Source: DATCJA01 sp963814955
Lineage (GTDB): Bacteria; Acidobacteriota; Vicinamibacteria; Vicinamibacterales; UBA2999
NCBI GenBank assembly: GCA_963814955.1
Contig: CAWFEX010000016.1
Span: 62,001 to 126,000, forward strand
Reading direction: 5' to 3'
DNA length: 64,000 nt
Shown here: one piece after another, positions 1 through 9,657 of the stretch
Layout of the letters: each line of letters begins with the position of its first letter
How positions within the stretch are numbered: position 1 is the first letter of the stretch
Position numbers and translations under genes: made by a program
The notes under the pieces: model-generated
The model's input: the letters and a program-made list of their open reading frames with translations, nothing else
The model's database searches: none
Told to the model about the DNA's origin: nothing

Positions 1-2017
1 CGGCGAAGTTGGCAGCCTGTGCGGGCGAGTCACAGAACGTGGTCAGCGCCTGATCGTAGGTCGGCAGACCTTGTCCGTTCGTCGGGTCGAGCGCGAAGTT
101 GGCACGGCCGTCGTTCGCGTATTCGATGTTGGCGATTTGCGCGTTGCCGGTGGCGAACGAGAAATCCGCGCCGATCGCGTCGCCATAGTACAACCCCGAG
201 CCGCCGCGGATGACCGTACGATCGGTCAGTTGATACGCGAACCCGACCCTGGGCTGGAAGTTATTGAGATCCTCGGGCATTCCTGCCGACTGCCACGGCG
301 CCACTTCGACGTCGTTGGCAAAGGCGTGCAGCGAGGCGTCCCATCTGAGGCCGAGATTCAATGTCAGCCGGTTCGAGATTCTCCAGTCGTCCTGCGCCCA
401 CGCGCCAGCTTTGTACGAATCCAGCAGGACGTTGAAGTCGCCGACGCCGATGGTGTACGTCCGGACGAGCGGAGAGATCGCCGCGAAGTTCCAGGTGTCG
501 GCGTTGAACGGGTCGGGAAACCACGCCGTCAGCTGCGCGGCCGTAGGCAGCGGGCCTCCCCGGGCGTCGACGATGCCCATGCAGTTCCGGCAGTTCGCCT
601 GAATCTGATGGCGCTTCAGGTACTCGCCGCCGGCGCGCAGGTCGTGACGGCCGTGCGCTTCATACGAGAAGGTGAAGTCGTCGCGGAAGGTCCAGACCGT
701 CTGGTCCTGGTGACGGGGATGATTCGCGTTGCCCGTGACGTTGAATCCGGTGAACGAGATACGCGGCGACCCCGTGGTGACGCCGTTTGCCCTCTGCCAG
801 TGGTTCGACCAATTCGTCAGATTGCCGTTGGCCAGGTTGAAGAACGCATAACCGACCTTCGCCTCGTTCACCGCACGATTCGAGATCACGTGCGTCAGCT
901 GACCGATGCCTTCGTTGTTGTGCTCGGCTGTCGTATTCGTCGCCGCGGGGCTGTTGTTCGCCGCACCCAAGCCGAACGGCTCAAAGAATCGTCCCCAGGT
1001 GCCTTTGCCCATGAGCCGGATCGCGTTCGAGATCTGGTAGTCGCCGCGTACGTTGCTCAGCTTGATGGTCCTGTCGCCGTGCAATTCGACGTTGAAGACC
1101 GGGTACGGCGTGTTCCAGACGCTGCTGCGCGGCTCGCGCTCGTATTCGAAGTTGCCGAAATAGTGCAGCTTGTCTCTGACAATCGGTCCCCCGGCGGCGG
1201 CACTGAACTGCTGATTGTTGATGGGGAGGACTCGCTGGAGGACCGGCTCCTCTGCGTTGAACCGGTTGTGGCGGAAGTTCGTGCGGAACAGCCCCGAAAG
1301 CTGGTTCGTGCCGGACTTCGTGATCACGTTGACCTGTACGCCAGACGTTCGCCCCTGAGTCGCGTCGAAGCGGTTCGTCAGGTACTGGAACTCGGCGATC
1401 GCGTCCTGGCTGTAGCGCGGCTGGTTGCCGGTGCCGATTTCATTCGACACCTGCTGTCCGTCCATATTGAGCTGGAACTCACGCGCCTCACCGCCGTTCC
1501 GGTCGGGTAGGGGCGTAACCGCATTGGCGGAGCTCGTGCGGCTCCCCGGTGCCAGCATCGCCAGCGCCAGCCAGTTCCTTCCGTTCGCCGGAAGCTCCTG
1601 CACCTGCGTTGGATCGATGTTGCCCCCGAGGCTCGACGTCGTCACGTTGAGCAGCGGCGCTTCAGCCGTGACGGTGACGGTCTCCTGCACCGTCGATGGC
1701 TTCATCTGTGCGTTGACTGACGCCGTCTGTCCCACGAGCACCTGCACGCCGGTCTGCGTCACCGTGGTGAAGCCTGCGAGTTCCACTGTGATGCGGTAGG
1801 CGCCAACACGCACCGGGATGCGGTAGATACCCAGGTCATCGGTCACGGCCGTGAAGGTGTTGCCAGTTGCGTCGTTTACGGCGGTCACGGTGACGCCGGG
1901 CAGCACGCCCCCCGTCGCGTCGGTAACAGTACCGGTCAGCGTCGCTTCTTGTGCGAAAGCGATCGCTGGAAGGGTCAGAAACACGCCGACGATCAGAAAC
2001 CGCCCTACCAAATTCAT
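1..2017 (-). CDS. TonB-dependent receptor with carboxypeptidase-regulatory-like domain (3' end beyond window)
   Basis: Outer-membrane receptor for energy-coupled uptake of an unknown ligand. The start at 2017 follows a strong ribosome site (AGGAGGAGG, 2021-2029). A signal peptide (MNLVGRFLIVGVFLTLPAIA then FAQE) leads into the regulatory-like domain (TGTVTDATGGVLPGVTVTA, then YRIPVRVGAYRI), and into the plug region with VQETVTVTAEAPLLNV and QELPANGRNW. The frame is still open at base 1 and, judged against the close paralogue at 16707-19686, about the last 300 residues are missing. The large plus-strand frame across this region is an antisense shadow. The three amidohydrolases lie upstream on the same strand, so they could be functionally linked to it. 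Confidence 0.9.
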   Translation of the reverse strand, partial: MNLVGRFLIVGVFLTLPAIAFAQEATLTGTVTDATGGVLPGVTVTAVNDATGNTFTAVTDDLGIYRIPVRVGAYRITVELAGFTTVTQTGVQVLVGQTASVNAQMKPSTVQETVTVTAEAPLLNVTTSSLGGNIDPTQVQELPANGRNWLALAMLAPGSRTSSANAVTPLPDRNGGEAREFQLNMDGQQVSNEIGTGNQPRYSQDAIAEFQYLTNRFDATQGRTSGVQVNVITKSGTNQLSGLFRTNFRHNRFNAEEPVLQRVLPINNQQFSAAAGGPIVRDKLHYFGNFEYEREPRSSVWNTPYPVFNVELHGDRTIKLSNVRGDYQISNAIRLMGKGTWGRFFEPFGLGAANNSPAATNTTAEHNNEGIGQLTHVISNRAVNEAKVGYAFFNLANGNLTNWSNHWQRANGVTTGSPRISFTGFNVTGNANHPRHQDQTVWTFRDDFTFSYEAHGRHDLRAGGEYLKRHQIQANCRNCMGIVDARGGPLPTAAQLTAWFPDPFNADTWNFAAISPLVRTYTIGVGDFNVLLDSYKAGAWAQDDWRISNRLTLNLGLRWDASLHAFANDVEVAPWQSAGMPEDLNNFQPRVGFAYQLTDRTVIRGGSGLYYGDAIGADFSFATGNAQIANIEYANDGRANFALDPTNGQGLPTYDQALTTFCDSPAQAANFA

Positions 2018-2216
2018 CGAGCCTCCTCCTTGGGACGATCGTGCACGCGGCCTGACGTGCGTTCTTGAAAATGTGTGAAAGAACCGAGGGTTCCGCGCCG
2101 GAAGGTAACAGTACCGGCGTCGAACCGTCAATGGCACAGCTGCCGTATGTGGTTTTGTGCGGCGGTTGCCGGGTGACTACGAGCAGCCACCCGGCGCGAG
2201 TGTGTAAGGCGTCGGC

Positions 2217-3290
2217 CTATGAGGCAGTGATTCGCAGCAGCCTGGTCAGATTTCCACCGAGAATGGCTTCCTTGTCGGCGTTGCTCAACCAGCTCGCGTT
2301 AAGCACGAGGTCGACGGTGACAGGCCAATTCAGTGGGTTGTCGGTGCCGTAGACGATCTGACTGGCGCCAACCTCATTGACCAGATGACGCAGTCCTTCG
2401 TCCGACAGCACCATCGTGTCGACGATGATCTGGGACCGCAGGTACTCCTTCGGGCGTTTCTTGTTGGCGCAGTTCGCGTTGTTACGAACTTCGCAGGCGA
2501 CGTCGGTGCGCATCAGATACGAAGGCAGGTAGCCGCCGCCGTGTGCGGCTGCGACGCGCAGGTTCGGGAACTTGTCGAACGTCCCGTCGAAAATCAACCG
2601 CGACAGGAAGTAGGTGGTCTCGAGAGGGTTGCCAATGATGTTGCCGAGGTCGCCGCGGCCCCGGAACGCCATATCCCTGACGATGTTCTCGGCGCCGCCA
2701 GGGTGCATGAAGGGCACGACGCCGAGCTCGGCAGCCTTGGCCCAGAACGGATCGAACTTCGGCAGCGATAGATCTTCGCCATTGACATGACCGCCGATGG
2801 CCGCGGCGCGGAGGCCCAGACGTTTCACGCCGTCCTCGAGCTGCTGCGCCGCGAGATCCGGGAACTGAAGTGAGCTCGATGCCATCGCCACGAAGCGATC
2901 GGGATACTGCGCGACGAACTTCGCCAACCCTTCGTTCTGGGCCCTGACGATCCGGTTGGCGAGGTCTCGATCCTTGACCTCGTACCACCAGAAGCCGTTG
3001 ATGCTGAGCACCTGCATGTCGATGCCCTGCTTGTCGATCAAGGCGATCCGATCCGGACCGAGTGGGCGGCCGCCGCCTTGCTTGGCCCACTCAGTGCCCT
3101 GAACGACCGGATCAACCTCAGGGACGGTCGCATGGGCGTGAATATCGATCACCCGCACGCGCTTTCCAGCGACGCTGATCTGTCGTCGTGCGGGCGGCGC
3201 CTGACGAGCGTCAACATCGCCGCGACCGAACGCGTAGATCCCCGCCGCAGTGCCTGCGACGGTCTTGAAGAAATGCCTGCGACTGGACAT
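2217..3290 (-). CDS. Tat-exported amidohydrolase 2 family protein (ACMSD-like), copy 1
   Basis: A metal-dependent TIM-barrel hydrolase or decarboxylase of the amidohydrolase_2 group, which includes ACMSD and 5-carboxyvanillate decarboxylase. The start at 3290 has GAAGGAGAG upstream and a twin-arginine signal (MSSRRHFFKTVAGTAAG), so the product should be exported folded. The metal-site motifs are in order: DIHAH near residue 50, FMHPGG near 190, AAHGGGYLPSY near 250 and GTDNP near 320. Length (357 residues) fits the family. It is intact and closely related to the next two genes, so this is a tandem triplication. The substrate is unknown; aromatic or cyclic acids are a guess from the family. 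Confidence 0.85.
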   Translation of the reverse strand: MSSRRHFFKTVAGTAAGIYAFGRGDVDARQAPPARRQISVAGKRVRVIDIHAHATVPEVDPVVQGTEWAKQGGGRPLGPDRIALIDKQGIDMQVLSINGFWWYEVKDRDLANRIVRAQNEGLAKFVAQYPDRFVAMASSSLQFPDLAAQQLEDGVKRLGLRAAAIGGHVNGEDLSLPKFDPFWAKAAELGVVPFMHPGGAENIVRDMAFRGRGDLGNIIGNPLETTYFLSRLIFDGTFDKFPNLRVAAAHGGGYLPSYLMRTDVACEVRNNANCANKKRPKEYLRSQIIVDTMVLSDEGLRHLVNEVGASQIVYGTDNPLNWPVTVDLVLNASWLSNADKEAILGGNLTRLLRITAS

Positions 3291-3351
3291 TGTTATTCTC
3301 TCCTTCGCGCGGAGACTGAGCCTCCGCCTACCCAGCGGGCCCTCTCGCATG

Positions 3352-3377
3352 GTAGCCGGAAGCCTTCAGGCTTCCGG
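3352..3377 (+). repeat. GTAG...CTTCAG extragenic palindrome
   Basis: GTAG followed by two 10-bp arms (CCGGAAGCCT and its reverse complement) around TC. It sits between amidohydrolase copies 1 and 2. It belongs to the palindrome family described under findings. Confidence 0.7.
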
Positions 3378-3383
3378 TCGGGC

Positions 3384-4454
3384 TCACGACGTAATCCGCA
3401 ACAACTTCATGAGATTCCCGCCAAGAATCTGTTCCTTCTCGGTGTTGCTGAGGGTCGAATGATTGATGACGTAGTCGACGTTGACGGGCCACCCAAACGG
3501 GATGTCCGTGCCGAAGACGACCTGGCCGGCACCCATCTCCGCGACCAGATGCCGCAGTCCGTCCTCGGTGAACACCATCGTGTCGGCAAGAATCTGCGAC
3601 CGCATGTAGTCGCTCGGCTTCTTCTTGATGATGCAGTTCTGGTTCGGCCCGCTGACACGCCACTTCGGTACGTCCTAGGTAGGACGGCAGATAACCGCCG
3701 CCATGCGCACCGCACACCTTCAATGCAGGGAACTTGTCGAACGTTCCGTCGAAGATCAGCCGCGACAGAAACACCGTCGTCTCGAGTGGATTGCCGACGA
3801 TATTTCCGAGTCCGCCGCGTCCGGCCAGCGCGCCCTCCTTGAGCAGGTTTCCCGAGCCGTTCGGGTGCATGAAAACGAGCTGGCCCATTTCGGCGGCCTT
3901 GGCCCAGAAGGGATCGAATTTCGGCAATGAAAGGCTCTCGCCGTTGACGTGGCCGCCGACCGTGACGCCGCGTGCCCCGAACTTCGTCACCGCCTCCTGC
4001 AGCATCTCGGCGGCGAGATCCGGAAACTGAAGCGGCACCGACGCCATGCCGACGATCCTGTCGGGGTGCATGCGGTTCCACTTCGCCAGCGTCTCGTTGT
4101 GCACGTTGCAGATGGCGCGCGCCAGGCCGCGATCTTTCGCTTCCCACCACCAGAAGTCGTTGACGCTCACGGCGGCGATGTCGATCCCCATCTTGTCGAG
4201 GATCGCGATCCGATCGTCGAGGCCCGGCCCCTTGGCTCGCTCCTCGAACGGCGTGCCCTTGACGACGTCCATCGGCAGCGGCATGTCCCAGTGGTTGTGC
4301 ACGTCGATGACGCGCACGCGGCGGCCGCCGATGTTCAGCTGTCGACGGGCAGGCGGGGTCTGAGTCGCCGCCGCGGCGGTGAACCCGCGGCCAGCGAGTA
4401 CATGCCCGCGGTCGCGCCCGCGATGGTCTTGCAGAAATGTCTGCGACTCGCCAT
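3384..4454 (-). CDS. Tat-exported amidohydrolase 2 family protein, copy 2 (two apparent frameshifts)
   Basis: Same family as its two neighbours. The Tat-type start MASRRHFCKTIAG is at 4454. The frame changes near 4385, in the stretch encoding AAGFTAAAATQ, and again near 3655, after GRTEVAC, where the paralogues continue RNNANCANKKRPKEYLRSQ and this gene continues SGPNQNCIIKKKPSDYMRSQ in another frame. It ends GNLMKLLRITS at 3384. Motifs DVHNHWD, FMHPNGSG, GAHGGGYLPSY and GTDIPFGW are all kept. Both breaks lie in GC-rich sequence, so either consensus errors or early decay is possible. If the frames are real, the protein is inactive. Confidence 0.75.
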
Positions 4455-4524
4455 TCGCCTTCGTCCGCCTGAAGGCTGGACACGACGTACATAGCCTCCG
4501 TACGTAGTTCCGCCTTTCCGGCAC

Positions 4525-5592
4525 TTACGAGGTAATCCGCAGCAGCTTCGTCAGGTTGCCGCTGAGGATCTGTTCCTTTTCCGCGTCGTTGAGAAACTTC
4601 GCGTTGAGCACGAGATCGACGGTGACCGGCCAGTTGAACGGGTTATCCGTTCCGTAGACCACCTGGCTGACGCCACACTCGGACACGAGGTGCCGGAGTC
4701 CTTCGTCGGAAAAGACCATCGTGTCGACGAGGATCTGCGATCGCAGATATTCCTTCGGCCGTTTCTTGTTGGCGCAGTTGGCGTTGTTGCGCACGTCGCA
4801 GGCCACTTCGGTCCGCATGAAGTACGACGGCAGATAGCCGCCGGCGTGCGCGCCGCAGACGCGCAGCCGCGGATGACGATCGAAGACGCCGTCGAAGATC
4901 AGGCGCGACAGGAAGTAGGTCGTCTCGAGCGGGTTCCCCAGGATGTTCCCCAACTCGCCCCGTCCCCGCAGGGCTCCTTCGCGGATGATGTTGTCGGCGC
5001 CACCGGGGTGCATGAACACCAGCTCGCCCATCTCGGCGGCCTTGCCCCAGAACGGGTCGAACTTCGGCAGCGAGAGATCTTCGCCGTTCACGTGCCCGCC
5101 GAGCGTCACGCCGCGCGCGCCGAGCCGCGTCACCGCGTCCTGCAGAACCTCAGCGGCGAGGTCTGGAAACTGAAGCGGCACGGACGCCATCGCCACGAAG
5201 CGATCGGGATACTTCTTCACCCACTGGGCCAGCGCTTCGTTCTGCGCGTTGCAGATGGCGCGGGCCAGCCCGCGGTCCTTGGCCTCGTACCACCAGAACC
5301 CGTTGATGCTCAGCGCCTGGTAATCGAGACCTTGCTTGTCCATCGCCGCAATACGCTGCTCGAGGCCGGGATTGCCTCCAGCCTGTTTCTCGAACGGTGT
5401 CCCTTTGACCACGTCGCCAAGCGGCATGTCCGTATGTGCGTGCACGTCGACGACGCGAATGCGCTTGCCGCCGATGGATATCTGGCGTCGCGCGGGCGCC
5501 TGTGCGATCGGCGTGGCGCTTCCGTGCCCCACGGCGTATGCGCCGGCGGTGGCGACGGCGACTTTCTTGAAGAATTCTCTGCGGTTGGACAT
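4525..5592 (-). CDS. Tat-exported amidohydrolase 2 family protein, copy 3
   Basis: Intact member of the triplet, 355 residues. The start at 5592 is preceded by CAGGAGT and gives the Tat signal MSNRREFFKKVAVATAGAYA. Metal-site motifs DVHAHTD, FMHPGGADN, GAHAGGYLPSY and GTDNPFNW are all present. It is the first gene transcribed in the minus-strand group and faces the divergent hydrolase gene starting at 5838, so the 245-bp gap should hold promoters for both sides. The substrate cannot be deduced. Confidence 0.85.
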   Translation of the reverse strand: MSNRREFFKKVAVATAGAYAVGHGSATPIAQAPARRQISIGGKRIRVVDVHAHTDMPLGDVVKGTPFEKQAGGNPGLEQRIAAMDKQGLDYQALSINGFWWYEAKDRGLARAICNAQNEALAQWVKKYPDRFVAMASVPLQFPDLAAEVLQDAVTRLGARGVTLGGHVNGEDLSLPKFDPFWGKAAEMGELVFMHPGGADNIIREGALRGRGELGNILGNPLETTYFLSRLIFDGVFDRHPRLRVCGAHAGGYLPSYFMRTEVACDVRNNANCANKKRPKEYLRSQILVDTMVFSDEGLRHLVSECGVSQVVYGTDNPFNWPVTVDLVLNAKFLNDAEKEQILSGNLTKLLRITS

Positions 5593-5718
5593 AAGTGCAC
5601 TCCTGGTATACGCGGTGAGCGAACTGTATACCCGTTTGGGAGGTGATTCAATCGGTCCGGCGTCGTGTTCTGGCTCTTGCTCCGGCGCCAAAGCCTAGCC
5701 GACGGAACGTGAAGCCAG

Positions 5719-5750
5719 CGTGAAGGGGACGAGCCGTGAAGGGGACGAGC
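5719..5750. repeat. Tandem 16-bp direct repeat in divergent promoter region
   Basis: Two exact adjacent copies of CGTGAAGGGGACGAGC between the divergent amidohydrolase and alpha/beta-hydrolase genes. It could be a regulator-binding pair or a chance slippage product. Confidence 0.6.
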
Positions 5751-5837
5751 CGTTCGGAAACGAACATGCCACGGTTGCCAGTAGAATGTGTCGGGATACG
5801 GGTCCCTCGGACCAACACTATGGAGAAGGACACGCAT

Positions 5838-6950
5838 ATGAAGCTGTTCAGGATGATGCCGGTGATGCTCGTGGTGCTCGCGGCCCTCGCGTCTGATGCG
5901 GCAGGGCAGAGCGCCGCCGCCAGGGCTACTCCGCCGTCGACCATCCCGACCGTTTCGCTCACGAACGTGGCGCGTCACGGCTTCTGGTATGCCGGCGGGA
6001 AATATGTCGGCGAGCTCGGCGAGGAAAAAGAATCCACGATGGGCGGCGCCATGTACGTCGAGGTGATGGTGCCGAAGCAGATCCGATCGCCGTATCCGAT
6101 CGTGTTCTTCCACGGAGCCGGACAGACGGGCGTGGACTGGCTGCAGACGCCAGATGGACGGCCCGGCTGGGCGTTCAACTTCCTCGACATGGGCTACGTC
6201 GTCTACATGACCGACTTCCCGACCCGCGGGCGCTCCCAGTTTGTGCCCGGTGTCGACGGGAACCTCACCATGAGGACGGCGCCGAACCTCGAAGAAATTT
6301 TTACGGCCGCGGCCGCTCGCGGCAATTTTCCGCAGGCGAAGAAGCACACGCAGTGGCCGGGCACCGGTCGCATTGGCGACAAAGTCTTCGATGAGTTCGT
6401 AAAGACGCAGGTCCAGTTCCTTCAGGGCAATCGCCAGGAGACGCTGACGCGCGACGCGTACGTCGCGCTGCTCGATGCGATCAATACGCCGGTCATTCTG
6501 CTCACGCACTCGCAGGGCGGAGCTTTCGGCTGGCTCGTCGCGGATGCGCGGCCAAATCTCGTGAAGACCATCGTGACCCTGGAACCGGCGGCGCCTCCGA
6601 TTCGAGGTGTGGATACCGCCAAGGTCGTCTACGGTCAGGGCGGCGGATTGAGCTGGGGCGTGGCCAATAGTCCCATCGCATATGAACCCGCCATCAGCGA
6701 TGCAAAAGAACTGCAGACAACGCTGGAGGCGCAGGCGCCGGCGGCCGACAAAGTGCCGTGCTATGTGCAGCAGGAGCCGGCGCGCAAGCTGAAAAATCTC
6801 CAGAACATTCCCGTGATGCTCATGGTCGGGGATGGCAGCTATCACCGACAGTACGACCATTGCCTGGCGAAATGGCTGAATCAGGCGGGCGTGAAGACCG
6901 AGTACGTGGAGATGGAGACGGCCGGGTTGAGCGGCAACGGGCACAGATGA
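5838..6950 (+). CDS. Secreted alpha/beta-hydrolase, unit 1 (frameshifted near C-terminus)
   Basis: Alpha/beta-fold hydrolase or esterase. ATG 5838 has GGAGAAGGA upstream and a signal peptide (MKLFRMMPVMLVVLAALASD). The oxyanion-region motif FFHGAGQTGVDW comes early; the nucleophile elbow is LLTHSQGGAFGW; the presumed catalytic His is in LSGNGH. The first frame stops at 6950, but the unit-2 equivalent continues HMMMSERN, and here MMLEKNSAEIAKYIGGWL follows in another frame from about 6947, so one base seems to be missing. That second frame runs without a stop into unit 2. The substrate is unknown. Confidence 0.7.
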   Translation: MKLFRMMPVMLVVLAALASDAAGQSAAARATPPSTIPTVSLTNVARHGFWYAGGKYVGELGEEKESTMGGAMYVEVMVPKQIRSPYPIVFFHGAGQTGVDWLQTPDGRPGWAFNFLDMGYVVYMTDFPTRGRSQFVPGVDGNLTMRTAPNLEEIFTAAAARGNFPQAKKHTQWPGTGRIGDKVFDEFVKTQVQFLQGNRQETLTRDAYVALLDAINTPVILLTHSQGGAFGWLVADARPNLVKTIVTLEPAAPPIRGVDTAKVVYGQGGGLSWGVANSPIAYEPAISDAKELQTTLEAQAPAADKVPCYVQQEPARKLKNLQNIPVMLMVGDGSYHRQYDHCLAKWLNQAGVKTEYVEMETAGLSGNGHR

Positions 6951-7045
6951 TGCTCGAGAAGAACAGCGCCGAGATCGCGAAATACATCGGTGGTTGGTTG
7001 GGCCGCACCGCGCGGCCGGGCCGGGGCGAGAATACGTCACGCGCC

Positions 7046-8166
7046 ATGCCGCCCAAAACAATCCCGACTTTCTCCGTCGACGACATCGCACGCAAGGGTG
7101 TCTTCTACGCGGGCGGCGAGTACTGGGTGACGGAGATCGACGCGTGATGCGCGGCGCGATGTACACGGAGGTCTGGGTGCCGCGCCAGATCCGGCACCCG
7201 AATCCGATCGTGCTGTTCCATGGCAACGGACAGACCGGCGTCGACTGGCAGCAGACGCCGGACGGACGCGCGGGTTGGGCCTACAAGCTCATCGACGAAG
7301 GGTTCGTCGTCTACATGGTGGATTACCCGGCGCGCGGACGCTCCGCTTATGTCCCGTTGCCCGGTGCGGACGGCAAGATGCCTCTCGACGGCAACCTCGG
7401 GATCCGCACAGCGCTCGAGATCGAGCGCATCTGGACCAACGCGCGCGAGCGCGGCGACTTCCCGTTGAAGATGAACCACACGCAGTGGCCCGGGTCCGGC
7501 AAAATGGGCGATCCGGTCTTCGACTTTTTCATGAAGACGCAGGTGCAGTTCGCCGGAGCGACCGGCCAGTTGATTCGGCCCGCCGGGATTGCGCTCCTCG
7601 AGAAAATTGCGACGCCGGTGATTCTCTTCACGCACTCGCAGGGAGGCGGATTCGGCTTCGACATCACGGAAGCACGGCCGCAACTCGTGCGAGCAATGGT
7701 GACGGCCGAGCCCGGAGGACCTCAGTTCGGCAACGCTGATACGGCCAAGGTGACGGCAGGACCGCGCAACCCGAACTCATGGGGTTTGACGAACAACCGG
7801 TACGAGTACGACCCGCCGGCAAACGCGCCCGCCGACCTGCAGGCCGTTCTCGAGGAGAAATCCGAACGGCCTGACGAAGTGCGCTGCTGGATGCAAGCGG
7901 AGCCGGCGCGCAAGCTCGCGCGATGGAAGAACATTCCCGTGCTCGCCATCTCGGCCAACGGCACCTATCATCGCGTCTACGATCCGTGCATTCCGAAGTT
8001 CCTGAACCAGGCAGGAGTGAAGACCGATTTCGTACGGCTCGAGGAAGCAGGAATCCGTGGGAACAGTCACATGATGATGTCGGAGAGGAATAGTGACGAC
8101 GTCATCGAGTTCGTGGTCGGGTGGATTCGGAAGAATGCGCCGCCGACGGTGACGAGCACCAGGTAG
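7046..8166 (+). CDS. Alpha/beta-hydrolase, unit 2 (no signal peptide; frameshift near 7143)
   Basis: A second copy of the unit-1 hydrolase. Its N-terminus (MPPKTIPTFSVDDIARKG) matches TIPTVSLTNVARHG of unit 1 but lies in the same frame as the tail of unit 1, with no stop and no signal peptide between them. A stop at 7145-7147 interrupts EYWVTEIDA; the frame resumes at RGAMYTEVWVPRQ. The nucleophile elbow is LFTHSQGGGFGF and the probable catalytic His is in RGNSHMMM. Either a tandem duplication produced a two-domain protein, or unit 2 is a separate gene that lost its own signal. Both readings need the two frame changes resolved. Confidence 0.7.
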
Positions 8167-8174
8167 ATTTTTGG

Positions 8175-8203
8175 GTAGGGGCCGACCTTCAGGTCGGCCC
8201 TTC
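8175..8203 (+). repeat. GTAG...CTTCAG extragenic palindrome
   Basis: GTAG, then arms GGGCCGACCT and AGGTCGGCCC around TC. It lies between the hydrolase stop and the NHL gene start. Confidence 0.7.
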
Positions 8204-8224
8204 ATAATGCAGAGAGGAAGAGTT

Positions 8225-9512
8225 ATGCGTAAGCATGCGGGGTTCGTGATAACGGCGGCTGTTGCCTTGACCGCAGCGTTCCTGCTTGGCAACCGGCTGA
8301 CACCTGTGCAGGTCGACGCGCAGCAGCAGCCAACGCGGGTTGCGGCTGTGCCCGGTGAAAAAGGCGGCCAGGACATGTACGGCGGCTACGAGCCCGTCGA
8401 GGGCTGGCCGAAACCGCTTTCGTCGGTGCCCGGAGTCGGAAAGTGGACGTGGGGCGCGGGGCAGGGCGTTTTCGCGGAGAGCCCGAACCGCGTGTTCGTT
8501 CTTCAGCGCGGCATGCTGCCAGAGGTCGAGCGTCCGAAGACGGTGAAGATCGGACCGAGTGTCGAATTCCCGATCGGCCGCCTGCCGTGGCGCGATGCGA
8601 CGTCGGCCAGTCCTCCTGGAGCGCTCTTCAAGCAAGGGACGCAGGAGCCGGGTGACGATCTCGACGCCGGACAGCCGGACGTCGACTACAAGTGGGGGCG
8701 GATCATCAACGTCATCGATGCTCAGGGAAACCACATCGAGGACTGGACGCAGTACGACAAGATGTTCCGCCGGCCGCATTCGGTGTTCGAGAGCCCGTAC
8801 GATCCGCAGAAAGACGTCTGGATCGTCGACGACTACCGGCATGCGATCTTCCGTTTCAGCAACGACGGCAAGAAGCTGCTGCAGACGATTGGCACGCCAA
8901 ACGTGCCCGGGCACCGACGCGACCCATTTCTACCGGCCGACGTTCATCGCCTGGGCGCCGAACGGCGACTTCTACGTAGCCGATGGCTACCAGAACACGC
9001 GCGTCGTCAAGTTCGATCGCACGGGCAAGTACCTGATGGCCTGGGGTGAGCGAGGTGAGAACGGCAAGGAAACGCGTCTCGGGTACTTCAACAACGTCCA
9101 CGGTGTGGCAGTCGATCCGCAGACCGGCCGCGTGTTCGTGAACGATCGAGGCAATCGCCGCATTCAGGTGTTCGACGCGAACGGCAAACCTCTCGACAGC
9201 TGGAGCGTGGGAAGGCCGCCGGCCGATATCCACCTGGTGTACATGGACGGCTCGCGCATGTTGTGGGCGTTCGATCGCGCCTCGTCCAAGATGATCAAGT
9301 ACGACTTGAACGGCAATCTCCAATACACGTGGGGCATGTGGGGCAACGCGGGCGGGTTCTGGGGCGTGCACGGCATGCACGTCGACTCGGAGGGCAACTT
9401 CTACGTTGCCGAAGTCGACAACGGCGGGGCGCAGAAGTTCCGTCCTCGTATGGGTGCGAACCCGGCGTTCCTGCTGACCAAGCCGCCGGCACCAGCCGCC
9501 GGGACGCGGTAG
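8225..9512 (+). CDS. NHL-repeat six-bladed beta-propeller protein, exported (one frameshift)
   Basis: Propeller protein related to the peptidyl-amidating-lyase/NHL group; its ligand or enzyme activity is not clear. ATG 8225 follows GAGGAAG, and a signal anchor or peptide is visible (MRKHAGFVITAAVALTAAFL). Repeats include PHSVFESPYD..VWIVDDYRHAIFRF, FIAWAPNGDFYVADGYQNTRVVKF, VHGVAVDPQTGRVFVNDRGN and VHGMHVDSEGNFYVAEVDN. The frame changes near 8915, where CCCGGG has one C more than is needed to join VPG to TDATHFYRPTF. Total about 429 residues. It lies just downstream of the hydrolases, possibly co-transcribed. Confidence 0.8.
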
Positions 9513-9521
9513 GGAGGAAGG

Positions 9522-9549
9522 CTCTAGGCTCTAGGCTTTCGGCTTCAGG
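9522..9549. repeat. 7-bp-period array (CTCTAGG type)
   Basis: Four contiguous heptamers: CTCTAGG twice, then CTTTCGG and CTTCAGG. It starts 9 nt after the NHL stop codon. Confidence 0.7.
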
Positions 9550-9557
9550 CCTCTGCG

Positions 9558-9597
9558 AGAGCTCGGCGATGCTAGACCTCGCCGAGCTCTTTCTGTT
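9558..9597 (+). terminator. Probable intrinsic terminator after the NHL gene
   Basis: A perfect 11-bp stem (AGAGCTCGGCG at 9558-9568 pairing with 9580-9590) with an 11-nt loop, followed by a T-rich stretch, TTCTGTTTCT. Confidence 0.6.
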
Positions 9598-9657
9598 TCT
9601 GGCTGTGAAGCTTTACGCTTGCCTATAGCCCAGAGCCCTGACCTAGCCCAACGCCCA

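Noticed and set aside
71..1510. Long plus-strand open frame of 479 codons at the left end
   Set aside because: It is antisense to a clear receptor gene whose signal peptide, plug and barrel are well conserved; the composition (Arg/Val/Ala-rich, no domain) is typical of high-GC shadows.
6422..6622. Small minus-strand frames inside the hydrolase and receptor genes as candidate small proteins
   Set aside because: They are codon shadows without ribosome sites or hydrophobic or conserved segments.
5310..7226. Minus-strand open frame of 638 codons
   Set aside because: It overlaps an amidohydrolase in another frame and a hydrolase on the opposite strand; no recognisable domain, and Arg-rich throughout.
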